A stretch of 32,526 bases of DNA from Sulfuricurvum sp. (GCF_022759005.1 NZ_JAEMQA010000062.1:1-32526), one strand, 5' to 3'. Positions 23,185 to 32,508 are shown, counted from the stretch's first letter. Numbers and translations are program-made. The notes: generated by a model not told the origin, from the letters alone.

Positions 23185-24608
23185 TGGACCCCGATCGACT
23201 CGGTACGCTTAATCGCGGATGTAACAATGCTCTGAGCTGTCAATAACCGCAAACGGAGCAGTCTTCCGATATTTGTCTCCAACATCGTATTAATCGCCTG
23301 CAAAGCGCTATTTAACCCTTTCGGAGTACGTTTGATTGAGACATTTTCCCACATAATCCGTCGCAGTTCATCTTTTTTCTCTTTGTCGCCTTCTATTTCG
23401 AGAGGCTCGTTCCCTATCTCAAAACTTTCGCTGCATCCGTGCGAAGAGTTCTTTAAAATCGATTCCGCCGCTTTTTTAGCAAATACAAGCCCCTCTAACA
23501 ATGAGTTGCTTGCTAAGCGATTTGCTCCGTGCACACCTGTCGATGCCGCTTCACCGGCCGCATACAGCCCTTGGATACTGGGGATACTCCCATCCAGATT
23601 GGTTTTTATCCCCCCAACGGCATAATGGAATGCCGGAGAGATCGGAACCCGTTCTTTTGGGAGATGGAATCCTAAATCATTCAACGATTTATAGATATTC
23701 GGAAACCGTTCTTTGAAGTACTCCCCCTCAAAATGCTCACATGAGAGATAAACCTTTTTTTGGGTACGCTGGCGGTAATCAAAGATTGCACGGCTCACAA
23801 TATCTCGCGGTGCCAATTCTCCGCGAGGATCGTATTCAAACAAGAAACGATAGCCGTTCTCATCGACAACATGCGCTCCCTCTCCCCGCAACGCTTCGGA
23901 TAGAAGCTGTTTACGTGCCCAGTTATTTGCAACAAACACCGTCGGATGAAACTGCATCATCTCCATCGATTCGAGTTCAATCCCCTTTTCAATACAGATG
24001 CCATGCAGCTCTCCGCTGATCGTAAACGCATTCGTGTGATATTCATACAACGATCCGACCCCACCGCTCGCAATGACCACATTATCTGCCAAAATGGTTC
24101 TACGGTTACCTCCAGTAACAACCTCGACACCGCAACACCGATTGTTCTCTATCAACAAATCAATCACCGTCGTATCGCTGAGCATCGGATGAGGGTTTTG
24201 CCCCAGTAAAAAAAAGTGTAGATGACGCCCTGTTGCGTCTCCTCCGGCATGAAGTATCCGACTTCTCGAATGTGCTGCTTCTTTCGTATAAAGAAGATTA
24301 CCCTCTTCATCACAGTCAAACTGAAATCCGCGCGCTATCAAATCACGAATAACCCCTTGGGAATTTTCGCTCATCAACTTCACAGCCGGCAGATTACACA
24401 TCCCAGCACCCGCATCAAGAGTATCTTGCACATGCGAGGGGATATCATCATCATTATAGGCAGTCGTAACACCCCCTTGAGCATAATAAGTATTACATTC
24501 CCACGGATTGGATTTATTGATAATCAGTACTTTCAAATGTTTCGGCAAAGCAATGGCAGCATATAATCCCGCAACTCCCGAGCCGATGATAACAACATCA
24601 TAACGCAA
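23166..24608 (-). CDS. nadB: L-aspartate oxidase
   Basis: A 480-residue FAD enzyme that oxidises L-aspartate to iminoaspartate for quinolinate and NAD synthesis with NadA. The FAD-binding motif is GSGVAGLYAA (about 9-18). Fumarate-reductase-family features follow: YYAQGGVTTAY (about 42-52), SRSRILHAGGDATGRH (about 115-130), MEMMQFHPTVF (about 216-226), EALRGEGAHVVDENGYRF (about 240-257) and the C-terminal GVHGANRLASNSLLEGLVF (about 358-376). The start is TTG at 24608, preceded by AAGGAA at seven bases, and lies inside the end of the upstream lipoprotein gene (11-base overlap). NadA and NadC are not in the window. Confidence 0.95.
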   Translation of the reverse strand: MRYDVVIIGSGVAGLYAAIALPKHLKVLIINKSNPWECNTYYAQGGVTTAYNDDDIPSHVQDTLDAGAGMCNLPAVKLMSENSQGVIRDLIARGFQFDCDEEGNLLYTKEAAHSRSRILHAGGDATGRHLHFFLLGQNPHPMLSDTTVIDLLIENNRCCGVEVVTGGNRRTILADNVVIASGGVGSLYEYHTNAFTISGELHGICIEKGIELESMEMMQFHPTVFVANNWARKQLLSEALRGEGAHVVDENGYRFLFEYDPRGELAPRDIVSRAIFDYRQRTQKKVYLSCEHFEGEYFKERFPNIYKSLNDLGFHLPKERVPISPAFHYAVGGIKTNLDGSIPSIQGLYAAGEAASTGVHGANRLASNSLLEGLVFAKKAAESILKNSSHGCSESFEIGNEPLEIEGDKEKKDELRRIMWENVSIKRTPKGLNSALQAINTMLETNIGRLLRLRLLTAQSIVTSAIKRTESIGVHYIVSA

Positions 24609-24723
24609 CGGACGATTCCTTTGCCGCTACAGGTTTCTCATAATATGGTGGAGCTTTGTAACCGCATCCGCTCAAGAGCACAATTACGGCGGTTATAATG
24701 ATACCAGCAACTATCTTCGCCAT
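24598..24723 (-). CDS. 41-residue LptM-like lipoprotein
   Basis: A short open frame from ATG 24723 to TGA at 24598. The product begins MAKIVAGIIITAVIVLLSGC, a signal peptide with lipobox LSGC and lipidated Cys20, followed by GYKAPPYYEKP. This resembles LptM/YifL of proteobacteria (pattern CGxKGPLY), a tiny lipoprotein that helps LptD fold and form its disulfides. The match is short, so homology is tentative. AGGGA precedes the ATG at about eight bases. The frame overlaps the nadB start by 11 bases; in E. coli the corresponding gene is instead near dapF. It is divergent from uvrC and is short enough to be missed in automatic annotation. Confidence 0.75.
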   Translation of the reverse strand: MAKIVAGIIITAVIVLLSGCGYKAPPYYEKPVAAKESSVAL

Positions 24724-24756
24724 ATCTATTTTCCCTTTTTCTTTAATGACGGATGT

Positions 24757-24762
24757 TATAAT
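24757..24762 (+). promoter_or_regulatory. -10 box for uvrC
   Basis: A perfect TATAAT at 24757-24762, in the gap between the lipoprotein gene and uvrC. The predicted leader is about 27 bases and carries AAGAG at 24783-24787 before the ATG at 24797. Confidence 0.6.
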
Positions 24763-24796
24763 AGCTACCATAAATTATTCATTAAGAGTTTTTACG

Positions 24797-26605
24797 ATGA
24801 TCGAACAAATCCGCTCCTTGCCGCACCAAGCGGGAATTTACCAATATTTGGATCATTCAGGAAGAATACTCTACATCGGAAAAGCCAAAAATCTCTCAAA
24901 ACGGGTCAAAAGCTATTTTAATCTAACCCCTAAGCTCTCAGCCAAAACAACGTTATCGTTGCGGATTCAAAAAATGCTTTCAGAAACTGCAAGTCTCCAC
25001 TATATCATCGTTGAGAACGAACACGATGCGCTCATTTTGGAAAACTCTCTCATCAAACAGCTCAAACCCAAATACAATATTCTCCTACGTGATGATAAAA
25101 CCTATCCGTACCTGTACGTCGATATGGACGAAGCCTATCCCCGTTTTGAGCTCACTCGAAAAATCATCAAAGGCAAAGGGGTACGCTATTTTGGCCCCTT
25201 TTCCGTTGGTGCGCGCGATATTCTCGATTCTCTGTATGAGCTGCTAAAACTGGTTCAAAAGAAGAGTTGTCTCAAAGGGAAAAAGAGCTGTCTTTTTTAC
25301 CAGACTCAGCAATGTCTCGCCCCATGCGAATTTTCGATCCCACGAGAAAATTATCTACCTATGGTAATACAGGGGATCGAGTGGATACAAAACAAACGAC
25401 GCCTAATCAAAGAACTCCAAGCTAAAATGGAATTTTATTCCGAATCTCTGCGCTTTGAAGAGGCGATGACATTACGAGACCGTATTGAGCGAATTTCCAA
25501 AAGTGAAATCGCTTCGCAGATTGATATGGCATCGACCGAAAACTACGATGTTTTCGCTATCGCTACCAATGAATCTCGCGGCTGTATCCTCCGTCTTTTT
25601 ATCCGTGAGGGCAAAGTCGCGTCCAGTACCCATGATTTTATTCCGCTTACCCCTTATTTTTCACTCGATGAAGCGTATGAACGGACATTGATCAGTTTCT
25701 ACGGTACTGAAAAACCCCCGATTATTGCACCGATTTTAACCGCATCGGCTTTTGAATCCAGTGATTGGGTGAGCGAACATCTAAGCCAGCTTTTCGGGAA
25801 AAAAGCCTATCTTGAAGTGCCGCAAAGAGGGGGGAAAAAAGAGCTCATCGATTTGGCAATGACGAACGCGTTAGAGCTGCTTCGAACGCCTCAACCGACA
25901 AAAGAGATGCTATTGCATCAGCTCCAAGAGCTGTTTAGCCTCGATACACTCCCCTACCGAATTGAAGTCTTTGATAACTCCCATCACGGAGGAACGGCAA
26001 CCGTAGGGGCAATGATCACCTATGAAAACGGCCATTTTGACAAAAAAGGATACCGCACTTATCATCTCGAAAGCCGTGACGAATACACTCAAATGTCGGA
26101 AATACTTCGTCGTCGCATCGAAGGATTCGAGTCTAATCCCCCTCCCGATTTATGGGTCATCGACGGCGGATCAACACTGCGGACACTGGCCGTCGATTTG
26201 CTTACTTCTCATGGAATTTATCTTGATGTCATCGCCATCAGTAAAGAGAAAATTGATGCCAAATCACACCGCGCAAAAGGGTCTGCTCGCGATATTTTAC
26301 ATACCAAAAATGAGCTGTTGCGACTCGAACCGACCGACAAGCGTCTCCAATTCATCCAAATGTTACGGGATGAAGCCCATCGAAGTGCTATAACCTTCCA
26401 CAAAAAAACCAAACTCAAAAATGACCAAGAATCCAAACTACTCACACTCAAGGGGATCAGTCAAGCAAAAATTCATAAACTGATTGACTATTTCGGTACC
26501 TTCGAAAAAATAGCCCAAAGCGATTTAGAAACACTGACAGAGCTTATCGGACAAAAAGATGCCGAAAATATACAAAAGTATTACGGAGAAGCTCACTCTA
26601 AGTAA
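24797..26605 (+). CDS. uvrC: UvrABC nucleotide excision repair endonuclease subunit C
   Basis: A 602-residue UvrC. The GIY-YIG nuclease domain at the N-terminus (about 12-90; AGIYQYLDHSGRILYIGKAKNL) makes the 3' incision. A Cys-containing stretch (KKSCLKGKKSCLFYQTQQCLAPC, about 150-175, split here) resembles the region that holds a 4Fe-4S cluster in UvrC. A UVR motif follows (FEEAMTLRDRIERI, about 216-230). The RNase H-like endonuclease domain (about 370-530) has EVFDNSHHGG and WVIDGG and makes the 5' incision. The C-terminal HhH region has LLTLKGISQAKIHKL. The frame is open further upstream, but the ATG at 24797 gives the normal N-terminus. All parts seem intact. Confidence 0.97.
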   Translation: MIEQIRSLPHQAGIYQYLDHSGRILYIGKAKNLSKRVKSYFNLTPKLSAKTTLSLRIQKMLSETASLHYIIVENEHDALILENSLIKQLKPKYNILLRDDKTYPYLYVDMDEAYPRFELTRKIIKGKGVRYFGPFSVGARDILDSLYELLKLVQKKSCLKGKKSCLFYQTQQCLAPCEFSIPRENYLPMVIQGIEWIQNKRRLIKELQAKMEFYSESLRFEEAMTLRDRIERISKSEIASQIDMASTENYDVFAIATNESRGCILRLFIREGKVASSTHDFIPLTPYFSLDEAYERTLISFYGTEKPPIIAPILTASAFESSDWVSEHLSQLFGKKAYLEVPQRGGKKELIDLAMTNALELLRTPQPTKEMLLHQLQELFSLDTLPYRIEVFDNSHHGGTATVGAMITYENGHFDKKGYRTYHLESRDEYTQMSEILRRRIEGFESNPPPDLWVIDGGSTLRTLAVDLLTSHGIYLDVIAISKEKIDAKSHRAKGSARDILHTKNELLRLEPTDKRLQFIQMLRDEAHRSAITFHKKTKLKNDQESKLLTLKGISQAKIHKLIDYFGTFEKIAQSDLETLTELIGQKDAENIQKYYGEAHSK

Positions 26606-26676
26606 TCTTTTATGGAGTTTATGCCATATTCCACAGAATATGTTTTCAGCAGTTTTTTTAGCGAAGGGGTCAAAGA

Positions 26677-27090
26677 ATGCAAAAACCTACTCCGGTGGAT
26701 GAAGAATACGAGTTCGAAGGGCGCGCGATTGTTAGCGAAACAGATCTAAAAGGGTTCATTACGTTTGCCAACCGAAAATTTTGTGAAATCTCCGGTTATA
26801 CCGCGGATGAATTAGTGGGAGAACCGCACAATATCATTCGTCATCCCGATATGCCCAAAGCAGCATTCGCACAGATGTGGCAGACCATTCAATCGGGAAC
26901 CCTTTGGCACGGTCTCGTCAAAAACTTACGCAAAGACGGACGCTATTATTGGGTTGATACGGAAGTGACCCCGACATATGACGAAAACGGAAAAGTTAAA
27001 GGGTACATGGCAGCCCGCAAACCGGCTTCTCGCAAAAATATTGAAGAGACGTCCGAGCTCTACCGTAAAATGCTCGAACAAGAAAAATAG
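26677..27090 (+). CDS. Stand-alone Aer-type FAD-binding PAS protein
   Basis: A 137-residue soluble protein consisting of one PAS domain. NIIRHPDMP (52-60) and MWQTIQSGTLWHGLVKNLRK (67-86) closely follow the PAS of the aerotaxis receptor Aer, which binds FAD non-covalently and senses redox state. No membrane helix or methyl-accepting domain is present; the C-terminus is a short charged helix (120-137). AAGGGG lies about ten bases before the ATG. It begins a compact four-gene unit with an Hpt protein, a hybrid kinase and a receiver, so it probably feeds a redox signal into that relay by protein contact. FAD binding is inferred from the motif. Confidence 0.88.
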   Translation: MQKPTPVDEEYEFEGRAIVSETDLKGFITFANRKFCEISGYTADELVGEPHNIIRHPDMPKAAFAQMWQTIQSGTLWHGLVKNLRKDGRYYWVDTEVTPTYDENGKVKGYMAARKPASRKNIEETSELYRKMLEQEK

Positions 27091-27098
27091 GGGGGAAT

Positions 27099-28739
27099 GT
27101 GCTATTTTACAACCATAAACAAGAATTTATCGGGATTGATGAAGAGGGGTTAAAACTCTTAAATTATCCTACAATAGAGGATCTTTTAAGTGTATGCGGC
27201 GACGTCGCCGATCTCTTCGCCAAAGAACCGGGATACATTCATAACTTCAAAAGTTTCGGCTGGATCGATTTTCTCCTGCATGCCGATTCGGACGCGCGCT
27301 CTGCTATCGTACACGGAAACGGTCGAACTTTTTCCTGTACCTTAGAAGTTAACAGCCTCTTTTTGGTTGATAGCCCTTCACAAAGCGGTTATGTCGTCAA
27401 TATGACCCATATCCAATCGATCAGCGGAGAAGAGTTTAAACCTCGTCACGTTGCCCCGAAAATCGAACATGAGATCAAAGCTTCACCGCAGACATCTCCT
27501 CGTGTCGAACCGGTACCGTCGGTTCTACCAAGTTATAAGCATATCACCCCGACCACGTTGAGCGAACCGGGTGTCCTAGATGTTCCTCCATACACTGAAC
27601 CGGAAAATATTGAGGAACCGATAGACGATTTGTACGCCAAACTTTCTCTTCCTCTCACCGACGAAGAGCTTGAACATGATTTCAACAAAGAAACAGCCCA
27701 TCCGATAGAACAAGCTGCTGCACCTATTTTGGGAGTCAAACCTGAACCGAAAATCGATCTTCCTATGCTCGGTGACGTAAAATACAGCAACGCGGAAAAA
27801 GCATTTATCAATACCCTAAAAGTTGACAAATCCTACCGTTTCGATCCGAATGTAGCCGCAAAAGAGTTAGGTTTGCCGGTCGATTTGATTCAAGAATTTA
27901 TCGGAGACTTCATTCAGCAATCCCATGAATTCAAAGAAGAGTTATTTGAAGCCGTCTTAAAAGGGGACATCAATAATCTCAAAATATTATCTCACAAGCT
28001 CAAAGGGGTAGCAGCCAATCTCCGTATCGAAGATGCATTCGAAACGCTCAGTATTATCAATACCTCATCTGATCCGATAGAAATCGAAGCTAATCTCAAA
28101 TATTTTTATACCATCATTGACAAACTTGAAGGCAAAGAACTTCCAATTGATACGTTTACTTCAGAAACAGCAGCTCCAGGTGATGATCTGCATACATTTT
28201 CTCTGAAAAACTCAAATGATGTGGCTGCAAAACCTACTCCTATCACACAGCCGATACACGATAACGAAGAGATTTATTCTTTCGCGCTAAAAGAGAAGGA
28301 ACCTCTAATCGTTCATGAAGAAGAGATTGCCCCATCTATCCATCTTGATGAAGATTTTTCCATTGAACCGACTAAAGAAGCAATAGAAGAATTCGCTAAA
28401 CCCGAAAAGCCGTTGACAATTGTGCAAGAAGTGATTCAGCCGCTGCACTATAATAAAGCGAAAATTTCGGGTGAACTCGGCATCGAAGAATCTTTTTTCA
28501 ACGAATTGGTTGAAGAGTACAGACACGATGCGCTTCGTGCAGCCAGAGAGATTAGCGCCGCGATCGGAGCATTCGATACACATGCATGGAAAAGAACATC
28601 CGCTCAACTCAAAGGGATCAGCGATAATCTGCGTTTAAACGAAATTTCCGCAGAACTAGCTATATTGTCCCAAACGAACGATGCCCAGGAAGCAAACAAA
28701 GCCTCCAAAAGACTTAATAGTTATCTTGAACAACTATAA
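27099..28739 (+). CDS. Histidine phosphotransfer (Hpt) protein with a second, degenerate Hpt
   Basis: A 546-residue protein starting with GTG at 27099, after AGGGGGG; an overlapping ATG at 27097 is out of frame. Residues 1-110 look like a small PAS-like fold. A Pro/Glu-rich linker follows. A first Hpt domain (about 245-345) has the phospho-acceptor His299 in LSHKLKGVAANLR. A second acidic linker leads to a C-terminal Hpt-like domain (about 455-546). There the aligned motif reads TSAQLKGISDNLR, so Ala502 replaces the histidine. The first domain can relay phosphate between the hybrid kinase and a receiver, and the second may only bind. It lies eight bases after the PAS gene and 26 before the kinase. 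No membrane segment is seen. Confidence 0.85.
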   Translation: MLFYNHKQEFIGIDEEGLKLLNYPTIEDLLSVCGDVADLFAKEPGYIHNFKSFGWIDFLLHADSDARSAIVHGNGRTFSCTLEVNSLFLVDSPSQSGYVVNMTHIQSISGEEFKPRHVAPKIEHEIKASPQTSPRVEPVPSVLPSYKHITPTTLSEPGVLDVPPYTEPENIEEPIDDLYAKLSLPLTDEELEHDFNKETAHPIEQAAAPILGVKPEPKIDLPMLGDVKYSNAEKAFINTLKVDKSYRFDPNVAAKELGLPVDLIQEFIGDFIQQSHEFKEELFEAVLKGDINNLKILSHKLKGVAANLRIEDAFETLSIINTSSDPIEIEANLKYFYTIIDKLEGKELPIDTFTSETAAPGDDLHTFSLKNSNDVAAKPTPITQPIHDNEEIYSFALKEKEPLIVHEEEIAPSIHLDEDFSIEPTKEAIEEFAKPEKPLTIVQEVIQPLHYNKAKISGELGIEESFFNELVEEYRHDALRAAREISAAIGAFDTHAWKRTSAQLKGISDNLRLNEISAELAILSQTNDAQEANKASKRLNSYLEQL

Positions 28740-28765
28740 GAACCTACAACAATAGAGGAGATATT

Positions 28766-31700
28766 ATGCAATTAGGACTTCGAAATCGGCTACGTGTAAT
28801 CAGTCTTTTACCAATTTTGGTACTATTTACCCTAGCCAGCTACTACGTTTATCACTCCTATTTAAGCTACAAAGGGGCTACTCAACTTCAAGTGAGATTG
28901 GAAGGGAACAAACAACTCAACGATTTAATTAACAATCTGTCTCGCGAACGCGGTATGACAGTTATGTACATGGGAAATGCTTCTCCCACTACCCTAAAAT
29001 CACTGCAAGCACAACGTACTATTGTTGATCAAAAAATCGATGAATATCAAAAGTATCTTTCGGCTATCGAGCAAAGCAACTCTGCTGAATCGGCTAAAGC
29101 CGCATCTCTTTCAAAACTCATTGCCGATTTGAAAAAAAACATCCTTATCTCTCGTCCTCTCGTTGACAATAAAACAGCCGATTTCAATCATATTTTCAGT
29201 GATCTTTATGGAAAAACCGAAGACCGCCTGATTAATGAACTCGCAGATCTTGCATTGTTTCGTTTTGATGAAGAGGTCAATTCCCTCTCGTATGCATATC
29301 TCTCTTTAGTACGGGCAAATGAGTTCAGCAGTATCGAACGTGATTACATCACCTATGTTCTCTCACGTGCGACTCCGCTTTCCGAAGAAGAGTTGAACAA
29401 ATGGGTCTCCTTGATCGCAAAAGCCGATACCTTTAACTTGGAAGGGATGAATAACAAAGCGATTCAGACTCAATTGCAATCAACACTCTATAGTGAAGAC
29501 AATACTGAACTATATTTAGATATCACCTCTGAACGTACTGCTATTTTGCAAAAAAGTACAACTGGAGCGTATGAGACCCAATCGGGTGTTTGGTTTGCCA
29601 TGATTTCTGAAAAAGTCGACGCCATCAATGAAGCCGAAAAAATATTGATTAATGCAATGGATGAACGAGCTTCTGAGGTCAAAAACCAAGCCGTACAAAT
29701 TCTTGCCATTGCAATTATTATCTGGATTTTAGGTGTACTTGTTGCTATTTTAGGGTATTTCTTCACTGCCGAGATTACCACCAACATTAAAAACCTAGAA
29801 TCGGTTCTCCGCCGTGTTGCTGAAGATACCCATGATGCAGAAGCCGAAGTTCTTAGTCACACTATCAACCTTGATACCGCAGAAGGTACTGCACAAGCAT
29901 ATACCCTTTTGGAACGCATCATTGAGCAAACGATCAATGATAAACAATTTGCGATGGAAGCATCCGAAGCCAAATCCATGTTCTTGGCAAATATGTCGCA
30001 TGAGATTCGTACACCACTCAACGGTATCGTAGGATTTACGGAACTCCTCAAAGATACCGAACTTCATGATGAACAACGCGAATTTATTGATATTATCGAA
30101 AAAAGCTCTGAAAATCTTCTTGAGATTATTAATAACATTCTTGACCTCTCTAAAATTGAGAGTAACAAACTTGAAATCGAAGAGATCGTCTTTAATCCGA
30201 TGGATGAATTTGAAAGTGCTGTCGAAGTGTATGCCGTACGTGCTTCCGAAAAACATATTGACCTCGCCTGCTACATTGATCCAAGCCTTGAGCGCCCTCT
30301 CAAAGGGGACCCTACCAAAATCAAAGAGGTTGTCATCAATCTCCTCTCCAACGCGGTTAAATTTACCAACAGCGGCGGCGCAATCAGCGTCGATATTCGT
30401 CGCGTAGAGTGCGATACACTCAATCGTGCGCGCGTCCGTTTCCAAGTCAAAGATAACGGTATCGGTGTGACGAGTGAGCAAAAATCACGTATTTTTGAAG
30501 CATTTTCACAAGCCGATACTTCCATTACTCGCAAATACGGCGGTACCGGTCTTGGACTTACCATCTCAAGCCGTTTTGTCGAATTGATGGGATCAAAACT
30601 GGATCTTGAGAGTGAACCAGGCAACGGAACAACGTTCTTCTTTACTCTTGAATTCGAAGAAATTGAAACGCTCAACGAGTCGCTCAAAGGATCGTTCTCT
30701 AACATTAATGCAGTCATTTTAGAGAGCCACTCTAAGAAAAAACTTCAAACTACCTATCTCAAAGAGTATCTTGACTACTTCGGGGTTAGCTACACTACGT
30801 TCCATGAGTTGGATGAACTCAAAATGTTGGAACGTCAAGTCAATTATGACTTGCTCTTTGTCGATAACGATTTTTCCAGCGATGACGATTTGTTAAATTA
30901 CTCATCATCCCAAGAACAATTGGTTTTGATCACCAAATCGTTCTACATGAAAAAAATCGATTCTATGGGAATCGATATTTTCAAAGTCCTTTACGAACCG
31001 CTTAACAGTTCAAAAATCCGCACGACATTGGAAGCATATGATTCCGAAGCGTTTGGCGGTCGTAAAGTCAAACTCTCTCGCCGTAAAAAATTCGATGAGA
31101 AAAATTCTCGCTTTGCAGCAAGCGCACTTGTTGCTGAAGACAATGTAATCAACCAAAAACTGATCCGCAGAACACTTGAAGATTTAGGTCTTGAAATCAC
31201 AATCGCCAATAATGGTCTTGAAGCATTCGAAAAACGTAAAAACGGTAATTTCGACATTATCTTCATGGATATCCAAATGCCGATACTTGACGGCATTGAA
31301 GCAACACATGAGATTTTGGATTTCGAAGAAGACTACGGTCATACCCATATTCCGATCATTGCGCTTACCGCTAATGCGCTCAAAGGGGATCGTGAACGAT
31401 TTATGTCAGCCGGTATGGATGAATATACAACAAAACCGTTAGTACGTTCAGAAATCATTACCCTGTTGAATCACTTCCTTTCTCATAAAATCGTCGAGAT
31501 CAACGCGGTTCCAAAATCAGCTAATGAAATCATTTCAATTGATGATGATCAATCTGCTGAAGATGAGACAACTCCGATCGTGGAAAATGTTATCTCCGAA
31601 GAACCGCAGATCATTGAAGATCCAATGCCGGAAATGACCGCTATTGAAGAAGTCCAAAGCCATGTCGATGGAGAGATCAACTCAACACAAAATGAGCACA

Positions 31701-32059
31701 TATCAGCCTATGATGCCGATATTCTTATCGCGAAACAAAACACGTTGGAATTAAAACTCTTTTCTCGTATCCTTGATGATCTTGGATATTCTTATAAAAC
31801 AGCAACATCTGTCGATCAGTTAACTTCGCAATTGCGTGAGGGTAATTACAAACTTGTATTATTTGATAAAACACTCAACGGGCTTAACCTCAAGGATCTC
31901 TATGATACAATACGCTCAACTAATCGCGATATTTCTTTGGTGATGCTTGTCGACCCAAGCGCTCCGGAAAATGTGGATGATGTCATGTACGTTCATGAAA
32001 TTATCAAAAATATCATCAATAAAGATCTATTGCGTCTTGTTTTTGAAAAATTTATCTAA
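28766..32059 (+). CDS. NIT-type hybrid sensor histidine kinase with three receiver-like domains
   Basis: A 1097-residue membrane kinase. Transmembrane helix 1 is at about 12-34. The periplasmic NIT-like sensor (about 45-300) has LSRERGMTVMYMGN and QAQRTIVDQKI; NIT domains are linked to nitrate/nitrite sensing. Helix 2 is at about 310-336. A HisKA domain has His412 in NMSHEIRTPLNG. The HATPase domain has NLLSNAVKF, DNGIGV (about 563) and GGTGLGLTIS. The first receiver-like domain (about 650-770) is degenerate. The second (about 785-910) is complete: AEDN, Asp835 in FMDIQMP, and TKPL with its lysine. The third (about 985-1097) keeps Asp in LFDKTLNG but has AKQN in place of the acidic pair. An acidic linker separates the last two. 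GAGGAG precedes the ATG. It has no Hpt of its own; the gene before it supplies one. Confidence 0.9.
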   Translation: MQLGLRNRLRVISLLPILVLFTLASYYVYHSYLSYKGATQLQVRLEGNKQLNDLINNLSRERGMTVMYMGNASPTTLKSLQAQRTIVDQKIDEYQKYLSAIEQSNSAESAKAASLSKLIADLKKNILISRPLVDNKTADFNHIFSDLYGKTEDRLINELADLALFRFDEEVNSLSYAYLSLVRANEFSSIERDYITYVLSRATPLSEEELNKWVSLIAKADTFNLEGMNNKAIQTQLQSTLYSEDNTELYLDITSERTAILQKSTTGAYETQSGVWFAMISEKVDAINEAEKILINAMDERASEVKNQAVQILAIAIIIWILGVLVAILGYFFTAEITTNIKNLESVLRRVAEDTHDAEAEVLSHTINLDTAEGTAQAYTLLERIIEQTINDKQFAMEASEAKSMFLANMSHEIRTPLNGIVGFTELLKDTELHDEQREFIDIIEKSSENLLEIINNILDLSKIESNKLEIEEIVFNPMDEFESAVEVYAVRASEKHIDLACYIDPSLERPLKGDPTKIKEVVINLLSNAVKFTNSGGAISVDIRRVECDTLNRARVRFQVKDNGIGVTSEQKSRIFEAFSQADTSITRKYGGTGLGLTISSRFVELMGSKLDLESEPGNGTTFFFTLEFEEIETLNESLKGSFSNINAVILESHSKKKLQTTYLKEYLDYFGVSYTTFHELDELKMLERQVNYDLLFVDNDFSSDDDLLNYSSSQEQLVLITKSFYMKKIDSMGIDIFKVLYEPLNSSKIRTTLEAYDSEAFGGRKVKLSRRKKFDEKNSRFAASALVAEDNVINQKLIRRTLEDLGLEITIANNGLEAFEKRKNGNFDIIFMDIQMPILDGIEATHEILDFEEDYGHTHIPIIALTANALKGDRERFMSAGMDEYTTKPLVRSEIITLLNHFLSHKIVEINAVPKSANEIISIDDDQSAEDETTPIVENVISEEPQIIEDPMPEMTAIEEVQSHVDGEINSTQNEHISAYDADILIAKQNTLELKLFSRILDDLGYSYKTATSVDQLTSQLREGNYKLVLFDKTLNGLNLKDLYDTIRSTNRDISLVMLVDPSAPENVDDVMYVHEIIKNIINKDLLRLVFEKFI

Positions 32060-32078
32060 GGGGATGGGGAAATTCTAA

Positions 32079-32456
32079 ATGGACACCAAGAAACTCAAAG
32101 TTCTCGCAGTAGACGATGATATGATCAATCTGAAACTGTTGAAGACAATGCTTATGAAAACCCCGAACGTTTCCTCCGTTGTAGAAGCTAAAAACGGCGC
32201 AGATGCAATCGGTGTCTTAAAGTCGCAAAACGATATTGACATTATTTTGCTTGACATTATCATGCCGGTAATGGGTGGAATTGAAATGCTAAAAGTTATC
32301 CGTGCCGATGAATCGCTCCGCCAACTTCCCGTAATCGTTCTAACAACGGATGAGACCAAAAAAGGGGAAGCGTTAGAATGCGGTGCGAACGGTTTTTTAA
32401 TGAAACCTGTCCGCGAAAAAGACGTGGTTGCGAAAATTACACAACTCGCTCTCTAA
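32079..32456 (+). CDS. Single-domain CheY-like response regulator
   Basis: A 125-residue receiver domain without output domain. The acidic pocket is VDDD (about 11-14), the phospho-acceptor Asp is in ILLDIIMP (about 58), the Thr is in VLTTD (about 90), and the Lys is in MKPV (about 109). It could diffuse to a target such as the flagellar motor or a cyclase, or act as a phosphate shuttle or sink for the hybrid kinase. The gene lies 19 bases after the kinase, with AAGGGGATGGGGA as purine-rich ribosome site. It ends the operon and is followed by a strong terminator. Confidence 0.93.
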   Translation: MDTKKLKVLAVDDDMINLKLLKTMLMKTPNVSSVVEAKNGADAIGVLKSQNDIDIILLDIIMPVMGGIEMLKVIRADESLRQLPVIVLTTDETKKGEALECGANGFLMKPVREKDVVAKITQLAL

Positions 32457-32469
32457 TTATTTTTTCTTC

Positions 32470-32508
32470 TTTCCCGGTTTTACGGGAAATCTATTTTTTT
32501 CTTTTTTA
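32470..32508 (+). terminator. Intrinsic terminator of the phosphorelay operon
   Basis: TTTCCCG (32470-32476) and CGGGAAA (32483-32489) form a 7-bp stem with loop GTTTTA. It is followed by two T-runs (32494-32500 and 32502-32507). It begins 13 bases after the receiver stop codon. Confidence 0.85.

Noticed and set aside
26611-26748. Possible 45-codon gene between uvrC and the PAS gene
   Set aside because: It overlaps the PAS gene in another frame, has no clear ribosome site and no recognisable protein features.
29795-30481. Open frame of 228 codons antisense to the hybrid kinase
   Set aside because: It mirrors the conserved kinase core; the sense frame carries all known motifs, so this is a shadow.
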